A DNA stretch of 6,128 bases from Clostridiales bacterium (GTDB taxonomy: Bacteria; Bacillota; Clostridia; Christensenellales; Pumilibacteraceae), in contig JAIEBL010000150.1 in the NCBI GenBank assembly GCA_029069015.1, positions 1 through 6,128 on the forward strand, read 5' to 3'. The notes beneath the pieces are model-generated. The model ran no database searches, had not been told where the DNA came from, and worked only from the letters and a program-made list of their open reading frames with translations. Within the stretch, counting starts at the first letter, position 1; each line of letters starts with the position of its first letter. Positions 1 to 6,128 of this stretch are shown piece by piece. A program made the translations under genes and the position numbers.

Positions 1-381
1 GGTCGTTTCTTCCCGAGCCGTTTCGGCGACCGTCTTTTTCGTCGTAGACTTCGAAGCGGTCGTTTTTTTCGCGCCCGTGGCAGAAGCGGACTTCGCCGCA
101 GTGGTACTCTTTTTTGCCCCCGTATTTACCGAAGCCGATTTCGTCGCGGTCGTCTTTTTCTCGGTTGTGCCGGAAGACGATTTCGTCGTCGCGGTGCTCT
201 TCTTTGTACCCGCAGACGTCGTCGCAGACTTTGCCCCGGTGGTAGCTTTCTTTGCACCCGTACCGGAAGCGGTCTTTTTCGTTGTTGCTTTTGCGGTCGT
301 AGCGCCGGTTTCGGCTACGACGGGTTTTTCTTCGCCTTGTTGCACGCTTGCACTTTGCGTTTTCTTATTTTCGTTACTCAT
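1..381 (-). CDS. Partial gene: low-complexity Lys/Ala/Thr/Ser-rich N-terminus, possibly of an OppD/OppF-type ATPase
   Basis: An uninterrupted frame runs from the ATG at 381-379 to the left window edge, giving 127 codons and no stop, so the 3' part is missing. The protein begins MSNENKKTQSASVQQGEEKP. From about residue 31 to 117 it is built almost only of Lys, Ala, Thr, Ser and Gly (84 of 87 residues), with 20 Lys and a single Glu. TGAKK recurs at residues 41, 87 and 102, and TGAKS at 48. No signal peptide, membrane segment or Walker motif is visible. The start lies 9 nt after the oppC stop and has a Shine-Dalgarno-like sequence, so it is the fourth gene of the transporter operon. In opp/dpp operons this slot usually holds oppD, so an ATPase with a disordered basic N-terminal extension is the leading guess. 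A separate histone-H1-like or nucleic-acid-binding protein would look the same in this part. That it is a coding region is fairly sure; its function is not. Confidence 0.78.
   Translation of the reverse strand, partial: MSNENKKTQSASVQQGEEKPVVAETGATTAKATTKKTASGTGAKKATTGAKSATTSAGTKKSTATTKSSSGTTEKKTTATKSASVNTGAKKSTTAAKSASATGAKKTTASKSTTKKTVAETAREETT
31..291 (-). repeat. Degenerate TGAKK-type repeats inside the low-complexity tail
   Basis: Residues 31-117 of the leftmost gene contain irregularly spaced copies of TGAKK, TGAKS, GTKK and AAKS. The three TGAKK copies use different codons (ACG-GGT-GCA-AAG-AAA, ACG-GGG-GCA-AAA-AAG, ACG-GGC-GCG-AAA-AAA). The repetition is therefore stronger in protein than in DNA, which suggests an old repeat kept for its composition rather than a fresh tandem duplication. 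Copy borders are not clean enough to define one unit length. Confidence 0.7.
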
Positions 382-388
382 ATGTTTG

Positions 389-398
389 CCCTACCTCT
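389..398 (-). promoter_or_regulatory. Ribosome binding site of the fourth operon gene
   Basis: The minus strand reads AGAGGTAGGG here, 7 nt before the ATG at 381. It overlaps the last codons and TAG stop of oppC. This supports the chosen start, and the closeness suggests translational coupling to oppC. Confidence 0.6.
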
Positions 399-1512
399 TC
401 ATTCTGGGGTCGAGCGCGTCACGCAAGCCGTCGCCGATAAAGTTGAAGCCGAGAACCGCGAGTATGATTGCCACACCGGGAGGCCCCCATACCCAAAGGT
501 TGTTTTGCAAGATGTTGGGATTTTTGGAAATAATGCTGATCATCGTTCCCCATGCCGCATACGGCGCTTGTACGCCCAAACCGAGATAGCTCAGACTCGC
601 CTCGTAGAGTATGGTTCCGCCTAAGCCCAGCGTCATCGACACGATGAGCTGCGGCATGACGTTCGGCACCAAGTGCTTGAAGATCTTTCGTGGCGTAGAT
701 AGCCCCATTGCCTCGGCGGCGACCATATATTCCTGTTCGCGCAGAAAGAGGATCTGTCCGCGAACGATACGCGCCGTCCCCGACCAACCGAGTAGCGTCA
801 GAATCATCATCAGGTAGTATATCCGCATAGACGGGTCTACCTCGAACGCGTCGAGTATCGAACCCGCCAAGAGTAGCAGCGGGAACGTGGGTACGCACAT
901 AAAGATATCCACGATACGCATGATGACTTGGTCGACCCACTTGCCGAAATAGCCCGCAAGGCCGCCTAAAATTACGCCCAAAATCGTTTCCAAGAATACG
1001 ACCAGCAAGGACACGAGTAAGGAAATTCTGCCGCCGAACATAAGACGCGTAAAGACGTCCATGCCGGTTTCGTCCGTACCCAGCCAGTGCTTTAAAGAGG
1101 GTGCGGCGAGCGCGTTGATTTCCTGCGGCGTCACAATAACCTGCGTAATCTCTGCCGTAGACTCGTCGGGCAACGTCGTTTCAATCGTGGATTGGTCAAC
1201 GGTCTGCGCAATGTTCTTGCCGCGGTCGATGTCCAGTTCTCCCCAACGGTGGAAAATAACCGGACCCAAGAACGAGAACAGAAACAGGAAAATTATAATG
1301 CTAAGACCTACGATACTCAGTTTGGAGCGGAAAAACCGCTTCAGAACGAGTCGGAAGGGCGAAAGCGTTTTGACGTTTTCGTCGAGCGGCGTTGCCGCTT
1401 CGGTTTCGATGGCAGCTTCCGCTTCGCCGCCCACGGCGAGCGCCGAAGGGTTCTGCGCCACCGAGTCTTCTGCCGCTTGCAAGGAAGGGCTCTTGATTTC
1501 TTCGTTTTCCAT
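391..1512 (-). CDS. oppC: Peptide ABC transporter permease, OppC/DppC family
   Basis: A 373-residue inner-membrane permease that would pair with OppB to form the import channel. A cytosolic N-terminal tail (residues 1-50) is followed by a first membrane helix at about 66-88 and an outside loop at about 89-140. The family motif LGTDETGMDVFTRL (144-157) comes before the core helices. The EAA loop that docks the ATPase is at about 261-285 (EYMVAAEAMGLSTPRKIFKH at its start). YLGLGVQAPYAAWG follows at 309-322, and the protein ends in the typical FIGDGLRDALDPR. Usual family members have about 300 residues. The extra length lies mainly in the N-terminal tail, which is acidic (11 Asp/Glu, 2 Lys in the first 50), and in the first outside loop, which is rich in Thr and Glu. 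The ATG has a very strong ribosome binding site. The gene lies 16 nt after oppB and 9 nt before the next gene. The family is certain; Opp versus Dpp and the exact substrate cannot be told. Confidence 0.96.
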   Translation of the reverse strand: MENEEIKSPSLQAAEDSVAQNPSALAVGGEAEAAIETEAATPLDENVKTLSPFRLVLKRFFRSKLSIVGLSIIIFLFLFSFLGPVIFHRWGELDIDRGKNIAQTVDQSTIETTLPDESTAEITQVIVTPQEINALAAPSLKHWLGTDETGMDVFTRLMFGGRISLLVSLLVVFLETILGVILGGLAGYFGKWVDQVIMRIVDIFMCVPTFPLLLLAGSILDAFEVDPSMRIYYLMMILTLLGWSGTARIVRGQILFLREQEYMVAAEAMGLSTPRKIFKHLVPNVMPQLIVSMTLGLGGTILYEASLSYLGLGVQAPYAAWGTMISIISKNPNILQNNLWVWGPPGVAIILAVLGFNFIGDGLRDALDPRMKR

Positions 1513-1520
1513 ATCTTTGG

Positions 1521-1530
1521 CCCTCCTCCT
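1521..1530 (-). promoter_or_regulatory. Strong ribosome binding site of oppC
   Basis: The minus strand reads AGGAGGAGGG, 8 nt before the oppC ATG at 1512. It overlaps the TAG stop of oppB (1531-1529). It fixes the oppC start, and therefore shows that the acidic N-terminal tail is really part of the protein. Confidence 0.85.
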
Positions 1531-2521
1531 ACTTCAACTTGACGCGCGGATCAACCACGACGTACATAAGGTCAGCAAGCAACGTGCCCAAAACGCTCAA
1601 AACCGCAAGGAACATGTTGTAGCCCATGATGAACGGAATGTCGCCCGCCACCTGCGCCTTATACGCCATGTTGCCGATACCCGGTATTGCAAAGACTTGT
1701 TCGACAATCATCGCGCCCGAAAACAGTGTGGGAAGCGTGCCCGCAAGCAAAGTCACGAGCGGAATCATCGTGTTGCGGAAAGCGTGCTTGTAGATGACCC
1801 TGCTTTCTTTGAGGCCCTTGGCGCGCGCTGTGCGTATGTAGTCCGCGTTGAGAACCTCGAGCGTGTTGGTACGCGTGTAGCGCATGAGCGAGCCGATATT
1901 GATGACGACGAGCGTCACGATAGGCAGAATCATGTGGTGAATGTTATCGAAGAAATCGGTGAAGACGTTGCTGTCCGTGACCGACGCATCCAACGCGCCC
2001 TGAACGGGGAACCAACCTAAGTCTACCGCAAAAACCTTGATGAGAATCGCGGCAAAGAAGAAGCTGGGCAACGAAATGCCGATCATCGTAAAAACCGTAA
2101 CGGCATAGTCGCGCACGCTGTATTGGTGCGTCGCTGCGGTAACGCCGAGCGGAATGGCAATGAGGAATTGGAAAAACATTGCCACAAACGCCAAGAAAAA
2201 GGACGTCCACATATTTTTCGAGATGACTTCTTTAACGGGATCTTGATATTTGAAGCTGTTGCCGAGGTCACCGCGGAGCAAATTGCCCAGCCATTGGAAG
2301 TACCCTTTGATGATACCCAAAAAGCTGTTGTCGCTCAGTCCGTACAACGCTTTCATGCGCTGTAAGTCCTCTGCTCCGATCGTGCCCTGGTTGACTTGCG
2401 ATAAAAACTGATTGTCTACAAAGTCGGTGGGCATGATGCGCACCAACGTGTAGATGATCACGGACACGCCGAACAGTATGAGAAGCCCCAAAAGCAATCT
2501 TTTTACGATATATTTAAACAT
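1529..2521 (-). CDS. oppB: Peptide ABC transporter permease, OppB/DppB family
   Basis: A 330-residue membrane permease, a normal length for the family. It opens with MFKYIVKRLLLGLLILFGVS, the usual short cytosolic start and first helix of OppB/DppB, followed by the long outside segment (about 31-100) with the GDLGNSF motif at 84-90. Further membrane segments are likely at about 105-130, 138-166, 195-217, 252-275 and 298-322. The EAA loop is at about 226-250 and contains DYIRTARAKGL and YKHAFRN; it would contact an OppD/OppF ATPase. FAIPGIGNMAYKA (277-289) and the ending DPRVKLK are also typical. The ATG has a modest AGGAA element about 12 nt upstream. The gene lies 45 nt after the binding-protein gene, with no hairpin between them, so it is probably co-transcribed. 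The N-terminal half has no unusual insertion, unlike its two operon partners. Confidence 0.96.
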   Translation of the reverse strand: MFKYIVKRLLLGLLILFGVSVIIYTLVRIMPTDFVDNQFLSQVNQGTIGAEDLQRMKALYGLSDNSFLGIIKGYFQWLGNLLRGDLGNSFKYQDPVKEVISKNMWTSFFLAFVAMFFQFLIAIPLGVTAATHQYSVRDYAVTVFTMIGISLPSFFFAAILIKVFAVDLGWFPVQGALDASVTDSNVFTDFFDNIHHMILPIVTLVVINIGSLMRYTRTNTLEVLNADYIRTARAKGLKESRVIYKHAFRNTMIPLVTLLAGTLPTLFSGAMIVEQVFAIPGIGNMAYKAQVAGDIPFIMGYNMFLAVLSVLGTLLADLMYVVVDPRVKLK

Positions 2522-2566
2522 TCGCTTGTATAGTTCCTAATTGTTTGCTTTTTGTTTTTGGCAGGG

Positions 2567-5272
2567 TTATTTCGACTCGAGCAAGCTCACTTCCCAAATG
2601 CGGGAAATCGGGCTGGTGAACGCGGAATCCGTATTGTTCAGCGTCGAGCCGTCTACGATCTTCTTGTTATAAAGATAAATATTCGAACGCTGATAGGTCG
2701 GAAGCTCCACGCCGAGCTCGATAATGATTTTAAGCGCGTCTTCATACATCGCGGTGCGCTCGTCCTGATCGTTAGTCTTGCGTGCGTTGTCGATGATCTT
2801 GGAAAGAGCGTCAACCGTTTTCCAGTCTTCTTCAAGCGTACCTTCGGTAGCGCCCGACTTCATCACGTCGTAGCCCCAGTTGAGCGTGCTCGTCGCCTTA
2901 CTGTTCTTATGATACACCTGATACATATCGGGGTCGAGCGAAGTGCTCCACGCCGCCGCCCACACGGTAAGCTTACCCGAGGCAAGCTTGGAAAGCGCAT
3001 AGCTGTCCGGTTCCACGCGTACGTCCCAACCGCAAGCGTTCAGGATCTTTGCGGCGTAGAAAAGCGTGAGGTACGCGGGGTGTTCGCTAAGATCGCTGCC
3101 CGCGATCGTAAAGGTGTATTTGAGCGCCTTGCCTTCCTTCGTCCTCGCGTCGGGATATTGGATCAAGCCGTCGCGGTCGGGCGTAAGGTCGCTGGGGTTG
3201 CCCATCGAGCAGTTTGCAAGCTGCATGTGTTTGATAACTTCGTCTTGCGCTTTCTTCAACGTATCGGGCTTGTTCTCGCCGAACGGCAAACCTGCATAGG
3301 CATACTCGCGGTCGCCGTCTTTACTGGCATCGGGATACGCCCAGGATACTTTGCTCATCGGCCAAGCAAGCGTGGATGCAAGGTTGCCTGTATAGAACTG
3401 TTTGCAAAGCGAAGTGTCGCACGCAACCATGATGGCGTGACGCAAATGACGGTTGGTGATTTTACCGGCGTTGATACCGATATAACCGTAGCCGAGCTGT
3501 TGCGCCCTGATATAAGCAAGGTTCTTCGTGTCTTTGTTGATCGTTTCCATGTTGGCGGTAGTTGCCTGCGGCATCGCATAATGGATCGAACCGTTCTTGA
3601 CTACGTTGATACTCTGCGAAGCGTTGATAACCTGGTAACGCACGAGTTTGATTTTCGGCTTGCCCAAAAGGAAATCGTCGTTGCGCGTGAAATAAATAAT
3701 ATTGTTCGAGTTAAAGTTGCCGCGCGACGGGTTTGCCGAATTGTTACGATCGGTCGCCTTATACGGCCCCGCGCCCACGGGCACACCGATCTTATCGCCG
3801 CCTTTGAGCGTCTTTTCCATAAAGTCAAGCGTCGAGTACTCCAAGCCGTACGCCGCATACTCCATGGGGTTTTGGCTTGCGGGAATATAGAACTGGCTGA
3901 CGAGCGCAGACGTGGAATAGTAGCTCATGGGCGCAACGGTAAAGCCGAAGTTCCAAATCGCCTTGGGGTCTACGCCGTTGATCTTGATCTGCAAGACCTG
4001 GTACTTATCGGCTGCCGTGACTGCCCACTTACTGTCGCAGTCGCCCGTTGCGGTCTGCGTGACCGCTTTAGTGCTCTCGTTCACCGTTTCGGTGGGAAGC
4101 ACGGCAACGTTGTACGTTCTCGGTTGCGCGGACGCATCTTCGGTGTCGCCTTTGATTGTAACGGTCGAGGTCGTCTTGCCGTCGAGCACTTTAACACCCT
4201 CGATCGAGTAGTATTTGCGGTCGCCCTTCAACAAATCTTCTTTTGCCGCGGCAACGAACTCATTGAAAAGCTCGGAGCCGGACGCAAAGTAATGCGCAAC
4301 GACGGCAAAGTTGTTCGGAATGTTGTCTTCCAATACAAATTTGAGTGCCTGCTCTTTCGTCTTGACGGTTTCTTCGGGATAATCCCAACTTTCAATCTTT
4401 TCGTTCTTCTTATCCCACGTGTAGAGCCCCTCGGCATACATGAACGAGTGTACCTCGTCCTCTTTCCAAGCCGCACCGCTTTCCAAATAGCCGTCTTTGT
4501 TGTTGCGCCAATCGGTTTCCAGCTCTTCTTTGAACTTGTCGATCAAGGTCGTGATATCGTCGTACACTTGCTTGGTGATGGGATACCCACTCAGCGTTTC
4601 GTTATGTGCACTTTCGAGGTCGGCTAAAAACGACTCGTACGAGCAAGCACCGTTTTTATACTTGCCGTCCAAAAGGTCGTCTACCCAATCCGTCATATCG
4701 TCTCTGCGGTTGGTCGCTACGGTCGCCGCATTGGTGTCGAGCGCCGTTTCGTCGCCGTTGTTGTTCTGCGTACGGTACGCCGCCAAGCCCATGATATCGG
4801 TGGAATACATGGTGGACGAGCCCGTATACACGGGATCGAGATACACGTACATATTGAACAGTACGTCGCGCACCGTGAGCGGTTCGCCGTTGGTGAACTT
4901 GATGCCGTTCTTTAAAACGAAGGTGTAGGTCGTAACACCCTTCTTGCCCGCGGCTTCTTTGCCGGGATCGCCCTCTTCGTTTTCGTCGTAGTTGACGGCA
5001 TAATCCAATACGACGGACGGTTCGTCTTTTCCTACCGCAACTTTACCCTCGTTGTCGGACGAGAGCATACTAAGCTGCGTCAGTCCCACTACTTCGCCGT
5101 CGGGCCCCGACGTATAGAAGAAGGGGTTGAAAACGCCGTCCACTTCTTCGCTCATGACGACGAACGCCGTGGTTTCGTTGCTGATTTTCTGCTTGTTGCA
5201 ACCCGACAGCGTGCCGAGGCTAAGGCAAAGCGCCAAAACCGAACAAACGAGCATGGAAATTTTCTTGTTCAT
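2567..5272 (-). CDS. oppA: Extracellular solute-binding lipoprotein, family 5 (OppA/DppA-like), unusually long
   Basis: Ligand-binding lipoprotein of the importer. The start is placed at the ATG at 5272 (901 residues) rather than the in-frame ATG at 5299. AGGAGG lies 6 nt before 5272, and the shorter form begins with a clean signal peptide, MNKKISMLVCSVLALCLSLG. A lipobox LSGC follows, with Cys25 as the lipidated residue. Family-5 landmarks are YTFVLKNGIKFTNGEPLTVRDV (about 116-137), VGAGPYKATD (499-508), GYIGIN (596-601), and a C-terminal region where DERTAMYEDALKI and LPTYQRSNIYLYNKK match the family ending. Usual members have about 500-600 residues. The excess lies mostly between AYRT (165-168) and SIEGVKV (356-362), with a smaller extra piece at about 376-423. 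The first insertion is charged and probably helical in part (for example DDITTLIDKFKEELETDW). The bound ligand is unknown: peptides are the default, but this family also binds nickel, sugars and others. Expected to sit on the outer face of the cell membrane. Confidence 0.94.
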   Translation of the reverse strand: MNKKISMLVCSVLALCLSLGTLSGCNKQKISNETTAFVVMSEEVDGVFNPFFYTSGPDGEVVGLTQLSMLSSDNEGKVAVGKDEPSVVLDYAVNYDENEEGDPGKEAAGKKGVTTYTFVLKNGIKFTNGEPLTVRDVLFNMYVYLDPVYTGSSTMYSTDIMGLAAYRTQNNNGDETALDTNAATVATNRRDDMTDWVDDLLDGKYKNGACSYESFLADLESAHNETLSGYPITKQVYDDITTLIDKFKEELETDWRNNKDGYLESGAAWKEDEVHSFMYAEGLYTWDKKNEKIESWDYPEETVKTKEQALKFVLEDNIPNNFAVVAHYFASGSELFNEFVAAAKEDLLKGDRKYYSIEGVKVLDGKTTSTVTIKGDTEDASAQPRTYNVAVLPTETVNESTKAVTQTATGDCDSKWAVTAADKYQVLQIKINGVDPKAIWNFGFTVAPMSYYSTSALVSQFYIPASQNPMEYAAYGLEYSTLDFMEKTLKGGDKIGVPVGAGPYKATDRNNSANPSRGNFNSNNIIYFTRNDDFLLGKPKIKLVRYQVINASQSINVVKNGSIHYAMPQATTANMETINKDTKNLAYIRAQQLGYGYIGINAGKITNRHLRHAIMVACDTSLCKQFYTGNLASTLAWPMSKVSWAYPDASKDGDREYAYAGLPFGENKPDTLKKAQDEVIKHMQLANCSMGNPSDLTPDRDGLIQYPDARTKEGKALKYTFTIAGSDLSEHPAYLTLFYAAKILNACGWDVRVEPDSYALSKLASGKLTVWAAAWSTSLDPDMYQVYHKNSKATSTLNWGYDVMKSGATEGTLEEDWKTVDALSKIIDNARKTNDQDERTAMYEDALKIIIELGVELPTYQRSNIYLYNKKIVDGSTLNNTDSAFTSPISRIWEVSLLESK

Positions 5273-5278
5273 AATAAG

Positions 5279-5284
5279 CCTCCT
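5279..5284 (-). promoter_or_regulatory. Ribosome binding site deciding the oppA start
   Basis: A perfect AGGAGG on the minus strand, 6 nt before the ATG at 5272. The other in-frame ATG at 5299 would put this site inside the coding region and add nine residues with two Arg before the signal peptide, so the downstream start is preferred. Confidence 0.88.
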
Positions 5285-5320
5285 AAGTTCAGGATTCAAA
5301 ACCGAAATCTAGGTTTATAT

Positions 5321-5349
5321 AGTATAGCATATTTTGCATAGGTTTACAA
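5321..5349 (-). promoter_or_regulatory. Sigma-A-type promoter of the transporter operon
   Basis: On the minus strand, -35 TTGTAA (5349-5344) and -10 TATACT (5326-5321) are separated by 17 bp. TG one base before the -10 makes an extended -10, which can offset the weak -35 (4 of 6 matches). Transcription would start near 5314 and leave a leader of about 42 nt before the oppA ATG. The spacer carries a short direct repeat TATGC-AAAA-TATGC that could be chance. It is the only good promoter seen before the operon. Confidence 0.72.
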
Positions 5350-5393
5350 GTATTTAGCCGCACTAAATTTTTTGTTTCGCCCCTACTGCCCCG

Positions 5394-5426
5394 CCTTTCC
5401 CAAATTCAGGAAAGACCGCGGTCTTT
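5394..5426 (-). terminator. Possible terminator or paired hairpins at the end of the upstream gene
   Basis: The stop codon of the right-hand gene touches a perfect 16-bp palindrome AAAGACCGCGGTCTTT (5411-5426), which in RNA folds with a 6-bp stem and a CGCG loop. Just downstream, TCTTTCC (5415-5409) can pair with GGAAAGG (5400-5394) around an 8-nt loop. The two stems share TCTTT, so only one can form at a time. Neither is followed by a U-run on this strand, which argues against a classical intrinsic terminator. The position after a stop codon and before the oppA promoter still fits a transcription end or 3' stability element. Confidence 0.35.
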
Positions 5427-6128
5427 ATTCGTCCAGCGCGGTAAACTCGAACGTAATGAGACCGAACTCGTCGATATGATCCGTATACGTTCCGTCCGTA
5501 CCCGAATAGACGTGTTCTAAGTTGACGTTATACGTAAGACCGCTAAGCGAAGCGTTTTCATCCAATTCCGCGGCTACGAGCCCGTAGTTATAGCGTCTGA
5601 TCGAAGAACTGGCGTGCTCGATGTGGAAAGTGCCGTCTAAGCTGACGCCTTCGAACGTAACGCCCTCCTCGATTTCGGTGGCAAGAAGCGCACAGTAGGT
5701 GTCCCAAGTTCTCGTCTTTTCGGCGCTTTCGATATTGAGCGTAATGTTTTCAAACGCAATGTCTTTGAGTTTTGCCCCGCTTCCCAACATTTTGAACATC
5801 GCGCAGTATGCGGGTCTGTTTCTCGTGTCGTATGCGCCGTACGAGGAGAAAGTCATCACGACGTCTTTCACCGCATAACCGTTGCCCTCGATCGTCTTGT
5901 CGTACTCGGCGCTGTATGCCGTCCAGTTCGACTTCGTGTTCGCATCCGCTTCGAACGGAATATCGTTGCAAAGATAAATGTTTCTATTGGCGTTGATCGC
6001 CGAACAGAATTCGTCGGCCGCCCTGACCACCGCCCAATCACCTTCCAGCCAGGTGGTGTAGACGTTTACGACGCGGCCGTTCTCGTTTTCGCCGTTTACC
6101 ACCTTGCCGCTGTGACCAGTTTCAATGT
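5425..6128 (-). CDS. C-terminal part of a secreted or surface protein with GLUG-like beta-helix repeats
   Basis: The frame is open from the right window edge to a TAA at 5427-5425, giving 233 full codons. The apparent GTG start at 6102 is probably internal, because eight more codons (IETGHSGK) continue to the edge without a stop and no ribosome binding site is seen. The visible part starts with a Trp-containing region, then ADEFCSAINANRNIYLCNDI and KTIEGNGYAVKDV. These match the layout of GLUG-type repeat proteins: an 'edF..I......Y.L.nDI' segment followed by 'f.G.fdGnGh.I.nl'. Three aligned rungs begin at about residues 109, 146 and 182 (AMFKMLGSGAKLKDIAFEN; ALLATEIEEGVTFEGVSLDG; GLVAAELDENASLSGLTYNV). 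A right-handed beta-helix is therefore likely. No LPXTG, SLH or membrane anchor is seen at the C-terminus, so any anchor or enzymatic domain must lie in the missing N-terminal part. It is on the same strand as the transporter but separated by a promoter, so a functional link is unproven. Confidence 0.82.
   Translation of the reverse strand, partial: IETGHSGKVVNGENENGRVVNVYTTWLEGDWAVVRAADEFCSAINANRNIYLCNDIPFEADANTKSNWTAYSAEYDKTIEGNGYAVKDVVMTFSSYGAYDTRNRPAYCAMFKMLGSGAKLKDIAFENITLNIESAEKTRTWDTYCALLATEIEEGVTFEGVSLDGTFHIEHASSSIRRYNYGLVAAELDENASLSGLTYNVNLEHVYSGTDGTYTDHIDEFGLITFEFTALDE

Noticed and set aside
31..291. A CRISPR array or DNA tandem repeat at the left end.
   Set aside because: Units are irregular in length and differ in sequence, with no constant repeat and spacer pattern; the frame stays open throughout.
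77..589. A plus-strand open frame encoding a Val/Phe/Ala-rich, membrane-like protein.
   Set aside because: The repetitive hydrophobic pattern is the reverse-strand reading of the Lys/Ala/Thr repeats and the oppC end. The minus-strand frame has the operon position and ribosome binding site.
1061..2020. A 319-codon plus-strand frame spanning the oppB-oppC junction.
   Set aside because: It is antisense to two permeases with full family motifs and has a mixed composition with no recognisable domain.
2552..4627. A 691-codon open frame on the plus strand, opposite the binding-protein gene.
   Set aside because: It lies wholly antisense to a well-supported lipoprotein gene, shows no family motif, is rich in Arg, Val and His as expected for a reverse-frame shadow, and has no convincing ribosome binding site. 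Its length follows from codon bias of the real gene.
5273..5299. An upstream ATG (5299) adding nine residues to the binding lipoprotein.
   Set aside because: The AGGAGG lies inside this stretch, 6 nt before the next ATG, and the shorter form has the standard lipoprotein signal peptide.
5351..5376. A GC-containing stretch followed by a T-run on the plus strand, looking like a terminator.
   Set aside because: No plus-strand gene precedes it and no stable stem adjoins the T-run; on the minus strand it reads as an A-run.
6100..6102. A GTG that could start the right-hand gene.
   Set aside because: The frame stays open upstream to the window edge, no ribosome binding site precedes it, and the product would lack a signal peptide although its repeats look extracellular.

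Overview
The window looks like bacterial chromosomal DNA of roughly balanced GC content, most likely from a Firmicutes/Clostridia-type organism. The grounds are near-consensus AGGAGG ribosome binding sites, a lipoprotein-type solute-binding protein where a periplasmic one would be expected in Gram-negatives, a sigma-A-like promoter with an extended -10, and the family resemblance of the proteins. This placement is inference from style, not from a marker gene. All five supported genes lie on the minus strand, so transcription runs from high to low coordinates.

Right end, 5425-6128: the C-terminal 233 codons of a larger gene that enters from beyond the window. It looks like a secreted or surface protein made of beta-helix rungs related to GLUG-type repeats. 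Three imperfect repeats of 36-37 residues can be aligned. Its TAA stop touches a 16-bp perfect palindrome, followed by a second hairpin that competes with it.

Intergenic region, about 5300-5424: it holds the end of the upstream unit and one convincing promoter (extended -10 TATACT, -35 TTGTAA, 17-bp spacer) placed to drive the transporter operon.

381-5272: a peptide-type ABC importer operon in the order substrate-binding lipoprotein (oppA-like), permease oppB, permease oppC, then a fourth gene that runs off the left edge. Gaps are 45, 16 and 9 nt, and no terminator is seen between the genes. The binding protein would capture a peptide-like ligand outside the membrane, and OppB/OppC would form the channel. 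The ATPases that normally complete the complex (OppD/OppF) are not visible and would be expected to the left. The fourth gene sits where oppD usually starts, but its visible 127 codons are only a low-complexity Lys/Ala/Thr/Ser/Gly tail, so its function cannot be read here.

Three things stand out. The binding protein has 901 residues, with large insertions in an otherwise ordinary family-5 fold. OppC has an acidic N-terminal tail. The next gene has a long, strongly basic, repetitive N-terminal tail. No RNA genes, CRISPR arrays, insertion sequences or origins were seen, and no gene is supported on the plus strand.
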